The notes under the pieces are model-generated. The model ran no database searches. It was not told where the DNA came from and saw only the letters and a program-made list of their open reading frames with translations. From positions 1 through 64,000 of the forward strand of contig NZ_LQOM01000044.1 of the NCBI RefSeq assembly GCF_002101595.1: a stretch of DNA of 64,000 nucleotides. Reading direction: 5' to 3'. Positions 1 through 8,074 of the stretch are shown one piece after another. Positions within the stretch are counted from its first letter, which is position 1. Every line of letters starts with the position of its first letter. Position numbers and translations under genes: made by a program. The stretch comes from Mycobacterium celatum. Lineage in GTDB: Bacteria; Actinomycetota; Actinomycetes; Mycobacteriales; Mycobacteriaceae.

Positions 1-542
1 AGCCCTGACCGCCTAAACTGCCAGCCGAAGGGTCACGCGATCGAGCGAACTCTTACACCACGCCTCCGGACTTGGCCAGCGGCCGGCAACACCGGCAGGG
101 TGGACAATAGTTGTTCTTCTTCCCCGGGAGACCCGAGCGGATTCAGCTGATCACGCTTGACCTTCGCAGACTCGGTCGCCGTGCCGGCGGGCAGGGCTGG
201 GGCTACGTGAAGGGCAGATCGGGGGATCAAGCCGGGTGTGTGTCGAGTCCAGTTTTCTTCAGATTCATTTCAACTTGGCTGGCTAGCGTCTCGGATCGAG
301 ACCTACAGAACATGCGATACCGGACCACCCATGACGTTAAGCACTGAAGCGACGCCGGCCCAAGCGGCCCACACATACCCCGGCAACATCAACCCCATTG
401 AGGCCGCTGTGCCGGCGGGGGCGGACCCGCGGCCATCGGCACCAACACGCCGCGCCCGGTTAGAGGAGCACCACCCGTGATCGCCTTACCTTTCAGGCCG
501 CGCGGGGGCCCAGGCGGGCGCTTGGTGGTGCTGTGAACGGCC
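1..542. other. Leader region without a supported gene
   Basis: I see no gene here. Short open frames exist on both strands, but they overlap one another, have no recognisable domain and lack a convincing ribosome-binding site. The last part is probably the promoter and leader of the transporter that starts at 543. Any gene that begins to the left of the window does not extend visibly into it. Confidence 0.5.
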
Positions 543-2021
543 ATGTCGACCCTCGCTGAGGTGCTGTCCCGGCGCACATCGCGCGCACTGGACTTGCTGA
601 GTTTCTCGTTGGCCGATGTACGTGACGGTTTAGGTCCGTACCTATCGATATACCTTCTGCTGACCCATCATTGGGACCAGGCCTCAATCGGGTTCGTCAT
701 GGCGATCGGCGGCATCGCCGCGATCGTGGCCCAGACCCCGGTCGGCGCGCTGGTCGACCAGACGACCGCGAAACGGGCGCTGGTCATTGGCGGTGCGGTG
801 GCGGTGAGTGCCGGGGCATTGGCGATGCCGCTGTTTCCCGGATTTTACTCGATCTCGTTTTTGCAAGCGCTCACCGGGGTCGCCGGCTCGGTGTTCGCTC
901 CGACGTTGGCCGCGATCACGTTGGGTGTTGTCGGGCCGAGATTGTTCTCCAGACGTGTTGGGCGCAACGAGTCGTTCCGCCATGCCGGAACGGCCACGGC
1001 CGCTGCCGCTGCCGGCGGACTGGCCTTTCTCTTCGGGCCCGTAGTGGTGTTTTGGGTGCTGGCCGCGATGGCGGTAATCAGTGTGATGGCAACACTGCGC
1101 ATCCCGCACGACGCGATCGACCACGACGTGGCGCGCGGCATGACCCACGCATCTGCCGAGCCCCACCAGCAACCGTCACGATTCGCGGTGCTGCTGCACA
1201 ACCGCAGACTGCTGATTTTCGCCGCCGTGGTCGTGATGTTTCACTTCGCTAACGCCGCCATGCTGCCGCTGGTCGGCCAAGAGCTCGCGCTGCATAACAA
1301 ACACATCGGCACCGCACTGATGTCGGCCTGCATCGTGGCCGCCCAGCTCGTGATGGTGCCGGTGGCCTATGTCGCCGGGGTTAAGGCCGACACCTGGGGA
1401 CGAAAGCCCATCTTTCTGGTGGGTTTTGCGGTGTTGACCGTGCGCGGGTTCCTTTACACGCTCTCGGATAACTCCTTTTGGCTGGTCGGCGTGCAGCTAC
1501 TCGATGGTGTGGGAGCCGGCATCTTTGGGGTGTTGTTCCCGCTGATCGTCCGCGACGTCACCCATGGAACCGGCCGGTTCAATGTCAGTCTGGCGGCGAT
1601 TACCACCGCTTGGGGCGTGGGCGCATCATTGTCGAACTTCGCCGCCGGCTGGGTCGTGGTCACCGCCGGCTACCACGCGGCGTTCCTGTCGCTGGGCGCC
1701 ATCGCCGCCGTCGGCTTGGCCCTCTACCTGCTTGCGATGCCAGAAACGCGCGGCGTAACCGATCCAGCCGGCCCCGTCATGCTCACCGCGGTAGGTGACA
1801 CCGATGCCCGCCTGCCAGCGCGGTCGCCCAGCCACGGGGCCCCCAGCGGCATACCGGTGGATCGACACCGCCCGGACGACGACGGCGTTCCACTGCCCGA
1901 CGCAGCGACCCCGGCGGGTGACTGCGGCTGCGCGCCGTCGACCATGAACCCCGCAAACCAGCCTTCGACGCCGACAACTGCCACAAGGAAATTATCCACC
2001 AAACCCTTGCCCGAACGATAG
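543..2021 (+). CDS. MFS transporter with long hydrophilic C-terminal tail
   Basis: This 492-residue protein has alternating hydrophobic segments consistent with about twelve membrane helices, as in major facilitator superfamily exporters. The loop motif GALVDQTTAKR lies in the first half and ADTWGRKP in the second half, both matching the MFS motif-A pattern DxxxRR/GRK. From about residue 400 onward the chain turns hydrophilic and rich in Pro, Asp and Thr, an unusually long cytoplasmic tail for this family. The substrate cannot be told from sequence. The PadR regulator begins 59 nt downstream on the same strand, and PadR proteins often control neighbouring efflux pumps, so export of a toxic compound or metal is plausible (inference). 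No strong ribosome-binding site precedes the ATG. Confidence 0.85.
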   Translation: MSTLAEVLSRRTSRALDLLSFSLADVRDGLGPYLSIYLLLTHHWDQASIGFVMAIGGIAAIVAQTPVGALVDQTTAKRALVIGGAVAVSAGALAMPLFPGFYSISFLQALTGVAGSVFAPTLAAITLGVVGPRLFSRRVGRNESFRHAGTATAAAAAGGLAFLFGPVVVFWVLAAMAVISVMATLRIPHDAIDHDVARGMTHASAEPHQQPSRFAVLLHNRRLLIFAAVVVMFHFANAAMLPLVGQELALHNKHIGTALMSACIVAAQLVMVPVAYVAGVKADTWGRKPIFLVGFAVLTVRGFLYTLSDNSFWLVGVQLLDGVGAGIFGVLFPLIVRDVTHGTGRFNVSLAAITTAWGVGASLSNFAAGWVVVTAGYHAAFLSLGAIAAVGLALYLLAMPETRGVTDPAGPVMLTAVGDTDARLPARSPSHGAPSGIPVDRHRPDDDGVPLPDAATPAGDCGCAPSTMNPANQPSTPTTATRKLSTKPLPER

Positions 2022-2023
2022 CG

Positions 2024-2060
2024 ACCGATATATCTTTCTGTATCGTAGGTGTGTATCGGT
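2024..2060. promoter_or_regulatory. Candidate PadR operator
   Basis: A 7-bp inverted repeat, ACCGATA at 2024-2030 and TATCGGT at 2054-2060, brackets an AT-rich stretch holding further CGATA/TATCG copies. It lies between the MFS stop and the PadR start, where an autoregulatory operator would be expected. Binding is inferred from position and symmetry only. Confidence 0.4.
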
Positions 2061-2080
2061 ATTTCATCGGGAAGGGACAG

Positions 2081-3289
2081 ATGACCATGAACGAACCACA
2101 AGAACCCCACGGTCCCCGGCGCGGGCGAACCAAGAAGGGCAAGGCAGAAGGACACGACCCACTGGCCCACGGCGAGCCCGACGACGCCGGTGACGATGCT
2201 CCGGTCGACCTCGAATCGCTCCCCGAGCACCGGGTTGCGCTTCACGAAGCAGGGCCCGCAGCCAGCGGACCGCACCGAGACGACCTCGACCTTTACCGGG
2301 GCGATCGTCCCGTCGAGTGGGATTACGACGAGGAATCCGAACTGGAACCCGACTACGACGAGGAATCTGAATTCGAACCCGACTACGACGAGGAAGACGA
2401 GCTCGAGCCCGACTACGACGACGAATCCGAATTCGAACCCGGTGAAGGCCCCGGCCACGGTCCCCACCCCCGGCTTGCCCCTGGCCCCAAGCACGGCCCA
2501 GGCCACCATCCAGGACCTCCCCACGAGCACGGCCCCGGCCCGAAGAAAGCCCCCGGCAAGAAGGCCCCGGGCAAGAAGGTGCCCGGCAAGAAGGCCCCGG
2601 GCAAAAAGGTGCCCGGGGCGAAAAAACATCCCGGCCACCCGCCGCCGCCACCGCACGAACACGGGCCTGGCCACCCCCCGCCGCCGCCGCATGAGCACGG
2701 CCCCGGCCACGGTCGAGACGAGCCTGGGCCCGAACCGGATTTTGGCCTCGGGCCCGGCACTGGTTTCGGTTTCGGGCCCGGCCTTGGTTTTGGTTTGGGC
2801 TTCGGCCCAGGCGCCCGCAGCCGGCGGCGCGGGTCCGGTCGCGCCCGCCGCGTCCGCCCTGGTGACGTCCGCGCCGCCATCCTGACCCTGCTCACAGAAG
2901 GCCCCATGCATGGCTACGAAATGATTCAGCAGATCGCCGAACGCACCCGGGATTTATGGCGGCCCAGCCCCGGCTCGGTGTATCCCACACTGCAACTGCT
3001 CGACGACGAGGGACTGATCGCCAGCTCTGAAAGTGAGGGAAGCACAAAGCTTTTCGAGCTGACCGACCAAGGACGACGAGCGGCTGAGAAAATCAAGACC
3101 CCACCCTGGGAGCAATTCAGGGAGGGCGTCGACTCAGATCAGGACAACCTGCGTACGGCGTTGGCTCAACTGAGCGGCGCGGTGGCGCAAGCCGCCTACG
3201 CGACCACCGCTGAAATACAACAGCGCGTCCTCACCATCCTCAAAAACGCCCGCCGCGAGATCTACACTCTGCTCGCCCAATCCGAGTAG
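2081..3289 (+). CDS. PadR-family regulator with giant low-complexity N-terminus
   Basis: The last third (about residues 262-402) is a standard PadR winged-helix regulator: GPMHGYEMIQQI in the recognition region, RPSPGSVYPTLQ in the wing helix, and a C-terminal dimerisation helix. The preceding 260 residues are low complexity. Acidic YDEESE-type repeats sit at about 80-121, Pro/Lys/His-rich repeats (KKAPGKK, PHEHGPGH) at about 122-225, and a Gly/Phe-rich stretch next to the HTH. Actinobacterial PadR proteins often have a short Gly/His/Phe-rich leader, but this one is several times longer. The start is the ATG at 2081, preceded by GGGAAGGGACAG. The histidine clusters suggest metal binding (inference). 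It probably controls itself and the transporter upstream. Confidence 0.85.
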   Translation: MTMNEPQEPHGPRRGRTKKGKAEGHDPLAHGEPDDAGDDAPVDLESLPEHRVALHEAGPAASGPHRDDLDLYRGDRPVEWDYDEESELEPDYDEESEFEPDYDEEDELEPDYDDESEFEPGEGPGHGPHPRLAPGPKHGPGHHPGPPHEHGPGPKKAPGKKAPGKKVPGKKAPGKKVPGAKKHPGHPPPPPHEHGPGHPPPPPHEHGPGHGRDEPGPEPDFGLGPGTGFGFGPGLGFGLGFGPGARSRRRGSGRARRVRPGDVRAAILTLLTEGPMHGYEMIQQIAERTRDLWRPSPGSVYPTLQLLDDEGLIASSESEGSTKLFELTDQGRRAAEKIKTPPWEQFREGVDSDQDNLRTALAQLSGAVAQAAYATTAEIQQRVLTILKNARREIYTLLAQSE

Positions 3290-3406
3290 CGCTCACGAGC
3301 ATCGGCCATCAACCGCCCGTGGTGAACGCGAAATCACCCAAGGCATGAGCCGGCCGCCAGCGCGATCATCGCAGAAGCGGCTTGCGGGCTGAGAAAGGAG
3401 GTGCTG

Positions 3407-3742
3407 ATGAAGACCTTCACCGACGACCAGATGAACGAGTTACTGTCCACCGCAAGGTCGTTCAGCCTCGTCGTCCTCAAGCCGGGGCCCAACTGCGGCG
3501 ACAATAGGGCACCGGCGCTCATGTGGGAGCACGGTCGGCGCAATCTCGGACTGCGCGACGCTGGGATGATGGCAGCAGCGTTCACGGTGCTCGACGGTTC
3601 CGAGATTTGGGCCGTCAGGGTATTCACCGCGACAGTCGAGGACACCACTGCGATCATGAACGACGACCCCGGCGTGGTGGCAGGCGTATTCACCTTCGAG
3701 GTACACCCGTGCCGCGGATTCGCCGGAGATTCCTTGCCCTGA
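3407..3742 (+). CDS. Small YCII-like domain protein
   Basis: This is a 111-residue protein. Its ATG at 3407 is chosen because AAAGGAG lies six bases upstream; a GTG at 3401 would leave no spacing. The pattern VVLKPGPN near residue 25, a central EH...RN segment and the C-terminal DPGVVAGVFTFEV resemble the YCII/muconolactone-isomerase-like fold, in which a His-Asp pair lines a small pocket. Proteins of this family are often small enzymes or accessory domains of unknown substrate. It stands alone, with PadR 117 nt upstream. Assignment to YCII is by pattern only. Confidence 0.6.
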   Translation: MKTFTDDQMNELLSTARSFSLVVLKPGPNCGDNRAPALMWEHGRRNLGLRDAGMMAAAFTVLDGSEIWAVRVFTATVEDTTAIMNDDPGVVAGVFTFEVHPCRGFAGDSLP

Positions 3743-4105
3743 TCTACCCGCCGACCGCGGCGATGAACTGGGTTCACCCGATTGTGGATCTCGAAAAACC
3801 AGCGCTCTTAACGGCTTATCTACTTTAAGTGCCAGCAGGGGGTCGATGACGTCGTATTGTTGGTCGATCCGTGTGCCGTATTATGTGCGGCACTGAGGCG
3901 GTTGCCCCACGGCTTACACATGTCTGCGACGTTGAAGACGCAACCGCTAGGTGCCCCCGGTCGTCCGGAAATCCGCGGCGGTTTCAACACATTCCACGAC
4001 GCCATCGCATATCTTTGTTACTCGCGGGCAGGCGACCGCAACCGAATGCCGGCGGGTCGGGCCGGGGGGAAGTGATCCAAGGTGCGTGTGGCCGGAGCGA
4101 ATTGA
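3743..4105. other. Intergenic region, no gene seen
   Basis: No convincing coding frame, RNA or repeat is visible. Short open frames on both strands lack domains. The region precedes a run of decayed genes and may itself be eroded sequence. Confidence 0.4.
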
Positions 4106-4554
4106 ATGGGTGATGATGCCGGCCGGTCGACCTCCTCCAACGAGGACCTGCGCGTGGAGCGAAGACGCCGCGGGCAAGCCGGCCAACTGCCTGGCGACAC
4201 CCTCGAGCAAATGCCCGCCATGGTGGTTCTAGAGCGGCTGCCGATTCCGGTCCTTGCTATCGGCCCCGACGGCGCGATCCTGTTCGCCAACACGGCATTC
4301 GCCGCCATGCTGGGTCACAGTGACGACACAATGCGCGAACTGACGTCCACAGCATTTTCTACAACCTGCCTGCCGATCAGTCAGTGGTCGATGTGATGCG
4401 TGCCTATGCCGATGAACTCGTCGAACTCAATCACCACGAGGTGTCGATCGTGCGAGCCCGAATGAGCAAGTCGGCGCTGGTGCGTGCCGACGACAATGTC
4501 GCGCTGGCAACCTTTCAGGACCTCACCGAGCAGTTGTGGGCTGAGGACCGTTAG
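4106..4554 (+). pseudogene. Frameshifted PAS-domain protein
   Basis: The frame from 4106 encodes a PAS-type segment (LPIPVLAIGPDGAILFANTA, about residues 45-65) and then runs into a stop at 4396. If the reading frame shifts by one base near 4340, an uninterrupted continuation appears (DVHSIFYNLPADQ, then AYADELVELNHHEVS) and ends at TAG 4552-4554. The two halves together look like one PAS sensor of about 150 residues. A single-base deletion or a sequencing error would explain it. The neighbouring histidine kinase is also damaged, which favours real decay. Confidence 0.65.
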
Positions 4555-4607
4555 CACGTTCATTCAGGCGTGTTGGCCCCAGTGCTATGTCGCGACTCGC
4601 CGCTTCC

Positions 4608-5336
4608 TCACGACCGGCCCCCACCGGTGGGCAGGCTGAGCCGGAATTGAGCGCCGCCTTCGTGGGGTAGGCAGGTCAGGTCGCCGCCGTGGGCGCGGGC
4701 GAGCGCGGGGGCGATCGGCAAACCCAGGCCTGCGCCGCCGTGATCGCGGGTGCGGGCGGTATCCAGGCGCACCAGTCGTTCGAAGATGCGCTCGCGTTGC
4801 TCCTTGGGAATGCCCGGGCCGGTGTCGGTGATGGTCACCTCGGCCACCTCGAGGCCAGTCTCGTCGCGGCGGTTTAGGTCGATGGTGATGCGGCCGCCGG
4901 GCGGCGTGTGCCGGCGGGCGTTATCCAGGAGGTTCGACAGGATCTGCGCCAACCGGGTCGGATCAGCGCGGATCGTCAGTGCGGTGAGTCCGGTGCGGCT
5001 AATCGTCAGCTGTGGCGCCAGCATGGTTGTCCGGTCGGCTTCGGCGTTGACGATGGCGGTGAGGTCGGTGTCTTGCAGATCCAGCGGCACCCCGGCGTCA
5101 ATCCGGCTGAGATCCAGCGTGTCGGCGACCAACCGTGCCGCGCGGCGGGCATCCGAGAGCAACAAGTTGGCGCGGTGGTATTGGCGGCGGGCCGCAGGGT
5201 CGTCTTCGTCTTGGCTGGCGCTGCTGGCGAGTTGTTCGGCGGCGACCTGGATACCGGCGATCGGAGTGCGCAGCTCGTGGGCGGCGTCGACCAGGAAGCG
5301 GCGGGTAGCCGTCTCGGCGCGCTGGTCATACTGAGG
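4608..5336 (-). pseudogene. Truncated sensor histidine kinase
   Basis: The minus strand carries a full kinase core: H-box AAHELRTPIAG, N-box NLLDNARRHTP, G1 DTGPGIP and G2 HGGAGLGLPIAPAL. The frame is closed upstream by TGA near 5337, just before the H-box. No usable start codon lies between that stop and the H-box, and no sensor, HAMP or membrane segment is attached. Past the stop, another short stretch (RIIKPANVLQITAEHR) could be a remnant of the linker. No response regulator is nearby. I read this as the 3' half of a dead kinase gene. Confidence 0.65.
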
Positions 5337-5559
5337 TCAACGGTGCTCGGCGGTGATCTGCAGCACATTCGCCGGTTTGATGATGCGGATCCAACGAGCA
5401 GCATCGGCGCTGGCTGCCGGGCATGCTCTCCGCGGAACCATCGGGCGTCTCGTGTTTTATGAGCCCGGGCCAGGCTGCCAAGGCTGTCGTTCAACAAGCC
5501 AAGGAAGAAGACGGGCTGCGCGCGGTGGCGGTGCGCACACGGGCGGGGGATCAAGGTTG

Positions 5560-5745
5560 AATCAAGCTACGCTGCTGGGTTTCGGCGTGCACGGTGTCGG
5601 CCATCTGGCGCTCACAGCGGCCAACCGCGGCTATACCCCGGGAGTGGTCACCGCGCCGACCGTCGTCATTCCGTTCTCGCTGTGGGCGTGCCAGTCGTTG
5701 GCCCGGGCCGGTGTTCGACGCCACGACGCCCCGGACCTTGCTTGA
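5560..5745 (+). pseudogene. Fragment resembling the C-terminus of an HXXEE membrane protein
   Basis: A frame beginning at a TTG encodes about 60 residues with LLGFGVHGVGHLALTAANRG followed by YTPGVVTAPTVVIPFSLW. The spacing of His, the RGYTPG turn and the hydrophobic segment resemble the end of HXXEE-domain membrane proteins. Most of the expected protein is missing upstream. The match is by memory of the family pattern, so the name is tentative. Confidence 0.35.
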
Positions 5746-6124
5746 CCAGTGCCGGATTGCTGCCTGGAGCGTTTGCGGCTGTGCACGCGGCCGCCGGCAC
5801 CGGCCCCATAAGTCGACGATCTGACGCCCGGCTCTCGTGACCGACCGCATCAATACGACCGGCGGCACGCCGAAACGCGTAGTCCCGCCCGACTTTCGAA
5901 CACAAGGGAGCGATCGGATGCCGTCACAACTCTCCGGCGTGTCGCAAAGTGGGGGCAAAACAGACCGTCACAACGACACCCCGCCGCCACACAAGTGGAG
6001 CCACTTCAAGCCGTCCTAGTGGGGCCAACTCAGACGGTCACGGCCAACAATCAGCCGAAACACTGTCAGGCATCACCCGAAGCTGAAATGTCAACCATCA
6101 GCCGAGGTCATACACAGACAAGAG
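5746..6124. other. Intergenic region between relics and tRNAs
   Basis: No coding frame with a recognisable domain is present. The region is a little less G+C rich than its surroundings and holds no clear hairpin. It separates decayed genes from the tRNA cluster and may be eroded mobile DNA, but no transposase or attachment repeat can be shown. Confidence 0.4.
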
Positions 6125-6197
6125 TGCCCCCACCAGGACTCGAACCTGGGACCTGCGGATTAAAAGTCCGTAGCTCTACCAACTGAGCTATAGGGGC
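6125..6197 (-). tRNA. lysT: tRNA-Lys(TTT)
   Basis: Read on the minus strand, the acceptor arms GCCCCTA and TGGGGGC pair, with A as discriminator. The anticodon loop is CTTTTAA (anticodon TTT), and the T-loop GGTTCGAGTCC is standard. CCA is not encoded. It lies opposite to the three tRNA genes that follow. Confidence 0.95.
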
Positions 6198-6319
6198 GCG
6201 AGGCACAGGATACTGCGTCCTTGGCGGGAGCTCGTTTGAGGATTCGGTCCGCAGTGGCCTAAGCTGGCCTGGCTCACAACGTCACCATGTTGCGAGTACC
6301 CCGGAGAGATTCGGTTCTG

Positions 6320-6392
6320 GCCCCCTTCGTCTAGCGGCCTAGGACGCCGCCCTTTCAAGGCGGTAGCGCGGGTTCGAATCCCGTAGGGGGTA
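6320..6392 (+). tRNA. gluT: tRNA-Glu(TTC)
   Basis: Acceptor arms GCCCCCT and AGGGGGT pair, including one G-T. The anticodon stem CCGCC/GGCGG encloses CTTTCAA, giving anticodon TTC. The T-loop GGTTCGAATCC is standard. Confidence 0.95.
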
Positions 6393-6425
6393 CAGCGACG
6401 CGGCGACGCGGTGCAGATGAAACAA

Positions 6426-6502
6426 GGCCCTGTGGCGCAGTTGGTTAGCGCGCCGCCCTGTCACGGCGGAGGTCGCGGGTTCGAGTCCCGTCAGGGTCGC
6501 CA
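6426..6502 (+). tRNA. aspT: tRNA-Asp(GTC)
   Basis: Acceptor arms GGCCCTG and CAGGGTC pair, with G as discriminator. The loop CTGTCAC gives anticodon GTC, and the 3' CCA at 6500-6502 is encoded. It lies 33 nt after tRNA-Glu and is probably co-transcribed with it. Confidence 0.95.
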
Positions 6503-6527
6503 TCGCGGCGAGGCACATGTGCCTTCC

Positions 6528-6604
6528 GGCCAGGTAGCTCAGTCGGTATGAGCGTCCGCCTGAAAAGCGGAAGGTCGCCGGTTCGATCCCGGCCCTGGCC
6601 ACCA
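6528..6604 (+). tRNA. pheU: tRNA-Phe(GAA)
   Basis: Acceptor arms GGCCAGG and CCTGGCC pair. The anticodon loop CTGAAAA gives GAA, and the CCA at 6602-6604 is encoded. This is the last of the plus-strand Glu-Asp-Phe cluster. The 3' ends of tRNA genes are common integration sites, but no integrase or duplicated tRNA end is seen here. Confidence 0.95.
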
Positions 6605-6638
6605 AGCTTCACGGCTTCTATGTGAGCGACGCGTCCAG

Positions 6639-7073
6639 TCAAGGCTTTTCGAGCAATCTGCGGACTCCGTCCGCGTCAGGGACGATGTGGGTGATATCCG
6701 GCACGTCGCAGAATGCGGTGTCGGCAGAGACGAGCGCGGTTGCGCCGGTTTCGGCGACGGACGCGGCGAGCACGGCATCGAAGGCACCCAGCCGCGGAGT
6801 CGTCTCGAACAGGGTCAGGCCGCGCCGCAGCTGATCGCGGGTGATCGTCAGCAGCGGTGAGAGCAATTCCACGTAGTCCCTGCCAAGGGTGACGGCATCG
6901 TTGCGGCCGCGGCGGCGGGCACGAACATGGACGAATTCCTGGATTACCTCAGCCGTGGTGGTGGCCTCGATGTCCTCGTCGGCGATTGCCATGACCAACT
7001 CGCGACAGGGATCCCGAAGCGGGTGATCGGCGCCCTTCGCATAAACGAGCACTGTCGTGTCGAGCACGATCAT
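6639..7073 (-). CDS. vapC: VapC toxin (PIN-domain RNase)
   Basis: This 144-residue PIN protein begins MIVLDTTVLVYA with the first catalytic Asp at position 5. It continues with Glu in EVIQEF (about 46), Asp in AFDAVLA (about 100) and Asp in SADTAF. These acidic residues form the Mg2+ site of VapC RNases, which cut tRNA or rRNA when not held by VapB. The gene overlaps its antitoxin gene by 4 nt (7070-7073), the usual coupling in vapBC operons. Confidence 0.9.
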   Translation of the reverse strand: MIVLDTTVLVYAKGADHPLRDPCRELVMAIADEDIEATTTAEVIQEFVHVRARRRGRNDAVTLGRDYVELLSPLLTITRDQLRRGLTLFETTPRLGAFDAVLAASVAETGATALVSADTAFCDVPDITHIVPDADGVRRLLEKP

Positions 7074-7327
7074 CCGCGGTGCGCCCGCAGAGTCTCCAGC
7101 TCCTCCTTCAGCTCTCGCGGGTCAGGAACCGGCGTGTCGGGAGCATCGAGAACGCGGCGGCCCGCGGACTTCCGGCGCCCGGCGGGGCTCGCGAGGCCGC
7201 GGTCGATGGCCTCGCGTACCACGGTTGCCACCGACACCCCCCGCTCGCGTGCGAGCGAGGTAATCCGCCGATGACGCTCGTCGTCCAGCAAAATCTGCAG
7301 CCGATGCTCGAACGATGGCATGCTCAT
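7070..7327 (-). CDS. vapB: VapB-like antitoxin
   Basis: This 85-residue protein has an N-terminal ribbon-helix-helix-like segment (HRLQILLDDERHRRI, then SVATVVREAID) followed by a charged tail rich in Arg, Asp and Glu that would wrap the toxin. It lies directly upstream of vapC with a 4-nt overlap. The start may be the ATG at 7327 or the one two codons in (7321). It probably represses its own promoter through the repeats at 7318-7342. Confidence 0.85.
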   Translation of the reverse strand: MSMPSFEHRLQILLDDERHRRITSLARERGVSVATVVREAIDRGLASPAGRRKSAGRRVLDAPDTPVPDPRELKEELETLRAHRG

Positions 7328-7342
7328 ACATTAGCATGCTCA
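7318..7342. promoter_or_regulatory. Candidate VapB operator (GCATGCTCA direct repeat)
   Basis: Two copies of GCATGCTCA, each with the palindrome GCATGC, lie at 7318-7326 and 7334-7342. The first overlaps the vapB start codon. Repeated short palindromes at the start of vapBC operons are typical binding sites for the toxin-antitoxin complex. Binding here is inferred. Confidence 0.45.
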
Positions 7343-7383
7343 GTACAAGTCTGCTTCACCGGCCGTCCCTGGACAATGCGGAA

Positions 7384-8055
7384 ATGCTCATCGCCCGACG
7401 CGCACTCGTCGCACTGCTACTCCTCGCTTGCGGTACCTGCTGCGCCCACGCCAACGCCGACGTCCCGCCGGTGGGCGGGAAGGCACAAGCGGCGGGATTC
7501 GTCGACGTCCGCAGCTTCGTTCCGGACGCGATCATCGACTTGCGCTATGCGACGCCCAACAATTTCACCGGCACAGCGTTGTATCCGGCCGACGCGCGCT
7601 GCCTGGTGCACGAATCCATGGCATCGGGTCTCGTGACGGCCGCCGATGCATTGCGTCGGCAGGGACAGGCCCTCGTCTTCTGGGACTGCTATCGGCCGCA
7701 CGACGTTCAGGTCCGCATGTTCCAGGTTGTGCCGAACCCCGCATGGGTGGCGCGCCCCGGCCAGTACGCCCATAGCCACGAGGCCGGCCGCTCGGTCGAC
7801 GTGACGACGGCAAGCACGCAGTGCCCACCTCAGAGACGCTGCTTCGCAGACATGGGAACCGATTTCGACGACTTCACTCCGAGAGCACACGCCTCAGCCA
7901 CCGACGGAGTCAGCGCCGCCGCGCAGGCGAACCGGGCACGACTGCGCGACGCGATGAGCACCGGCGGACTGACGGTGTACTCCGGCGAGTGGTGGCATTT
8001 CGACGGCCCCGGCTCCACCGTCGACCGCCCGATCCTCGACGTCCCGGTCAACTGA
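7384..8055 (+). CDS. Secreted D-alanyl-D-alanine dipeptidase (VanX/DdpX family)
   Basis: This 223-residue protein has an N-terminal export signal (ARRALVALLLLACG). The LLAC could be a lipobox, or the signal may be cut after AHA. The mature part carries the peptidase M15 zinc-site motifs: HSHEAGRSVDV supplies the His and Asp ligands, and EWWHFD supplies the catalytic Glu and the third ligand His. Family members cleave D-Ala-D-Ala, either to recycle wall peptides or, as VanX, in glycopeptide resistance. No vanHA ligase or dehydrogenase genes are nearby, so wall-peptide turnover is the likelier role. The ATG at 7384 is chosen for the signal peptide. Confidence 0.85.
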   Translation: MLIARRALVALLLLACGTCCAHANADVPPVGGKAQAAGFVDVRSFVPDAIIDLRYATPNNFTGTALYPADARCLVHESMASGLVTAADALRRQGQALVFWDCYRPHDVQVRMFQVVPNPAWVARPGQYAHSHEAGRSVDVTTASTQCPPQRRCFADMGTDFDDFTPRAHASATDGVSAAAQANRARLRDAMSTGGLTVYSGEWWHFDGPGSTVDRPILDVPVN

Positions 8056-8074
8056 CTTCACATACGGTAGGGCC

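Noticed and set aside
1724..2911. Long minus-strand open frame rich in Val, Phe and Gly
   Set aside because: It is antisense to the low-complexity region of the PadR gene and the MFS tail. Its repeats only mirror those of the plus-strand genes, and it has no domain.
6339..6642. Minus-strand open frames over the tRNA cluster
   Set aside because: They are reverse reads of tRNA-Glu, -Asp and -Phe, and their peptides (for example GIEPATFRFSGG) are the familiar false proteins produced by tRNA genes.
6604..6660. Integration site at tRNA-Phe
   Set aside because: No integrase, no second copy of the tRNA 3' end and no phage genes are visible nearby.
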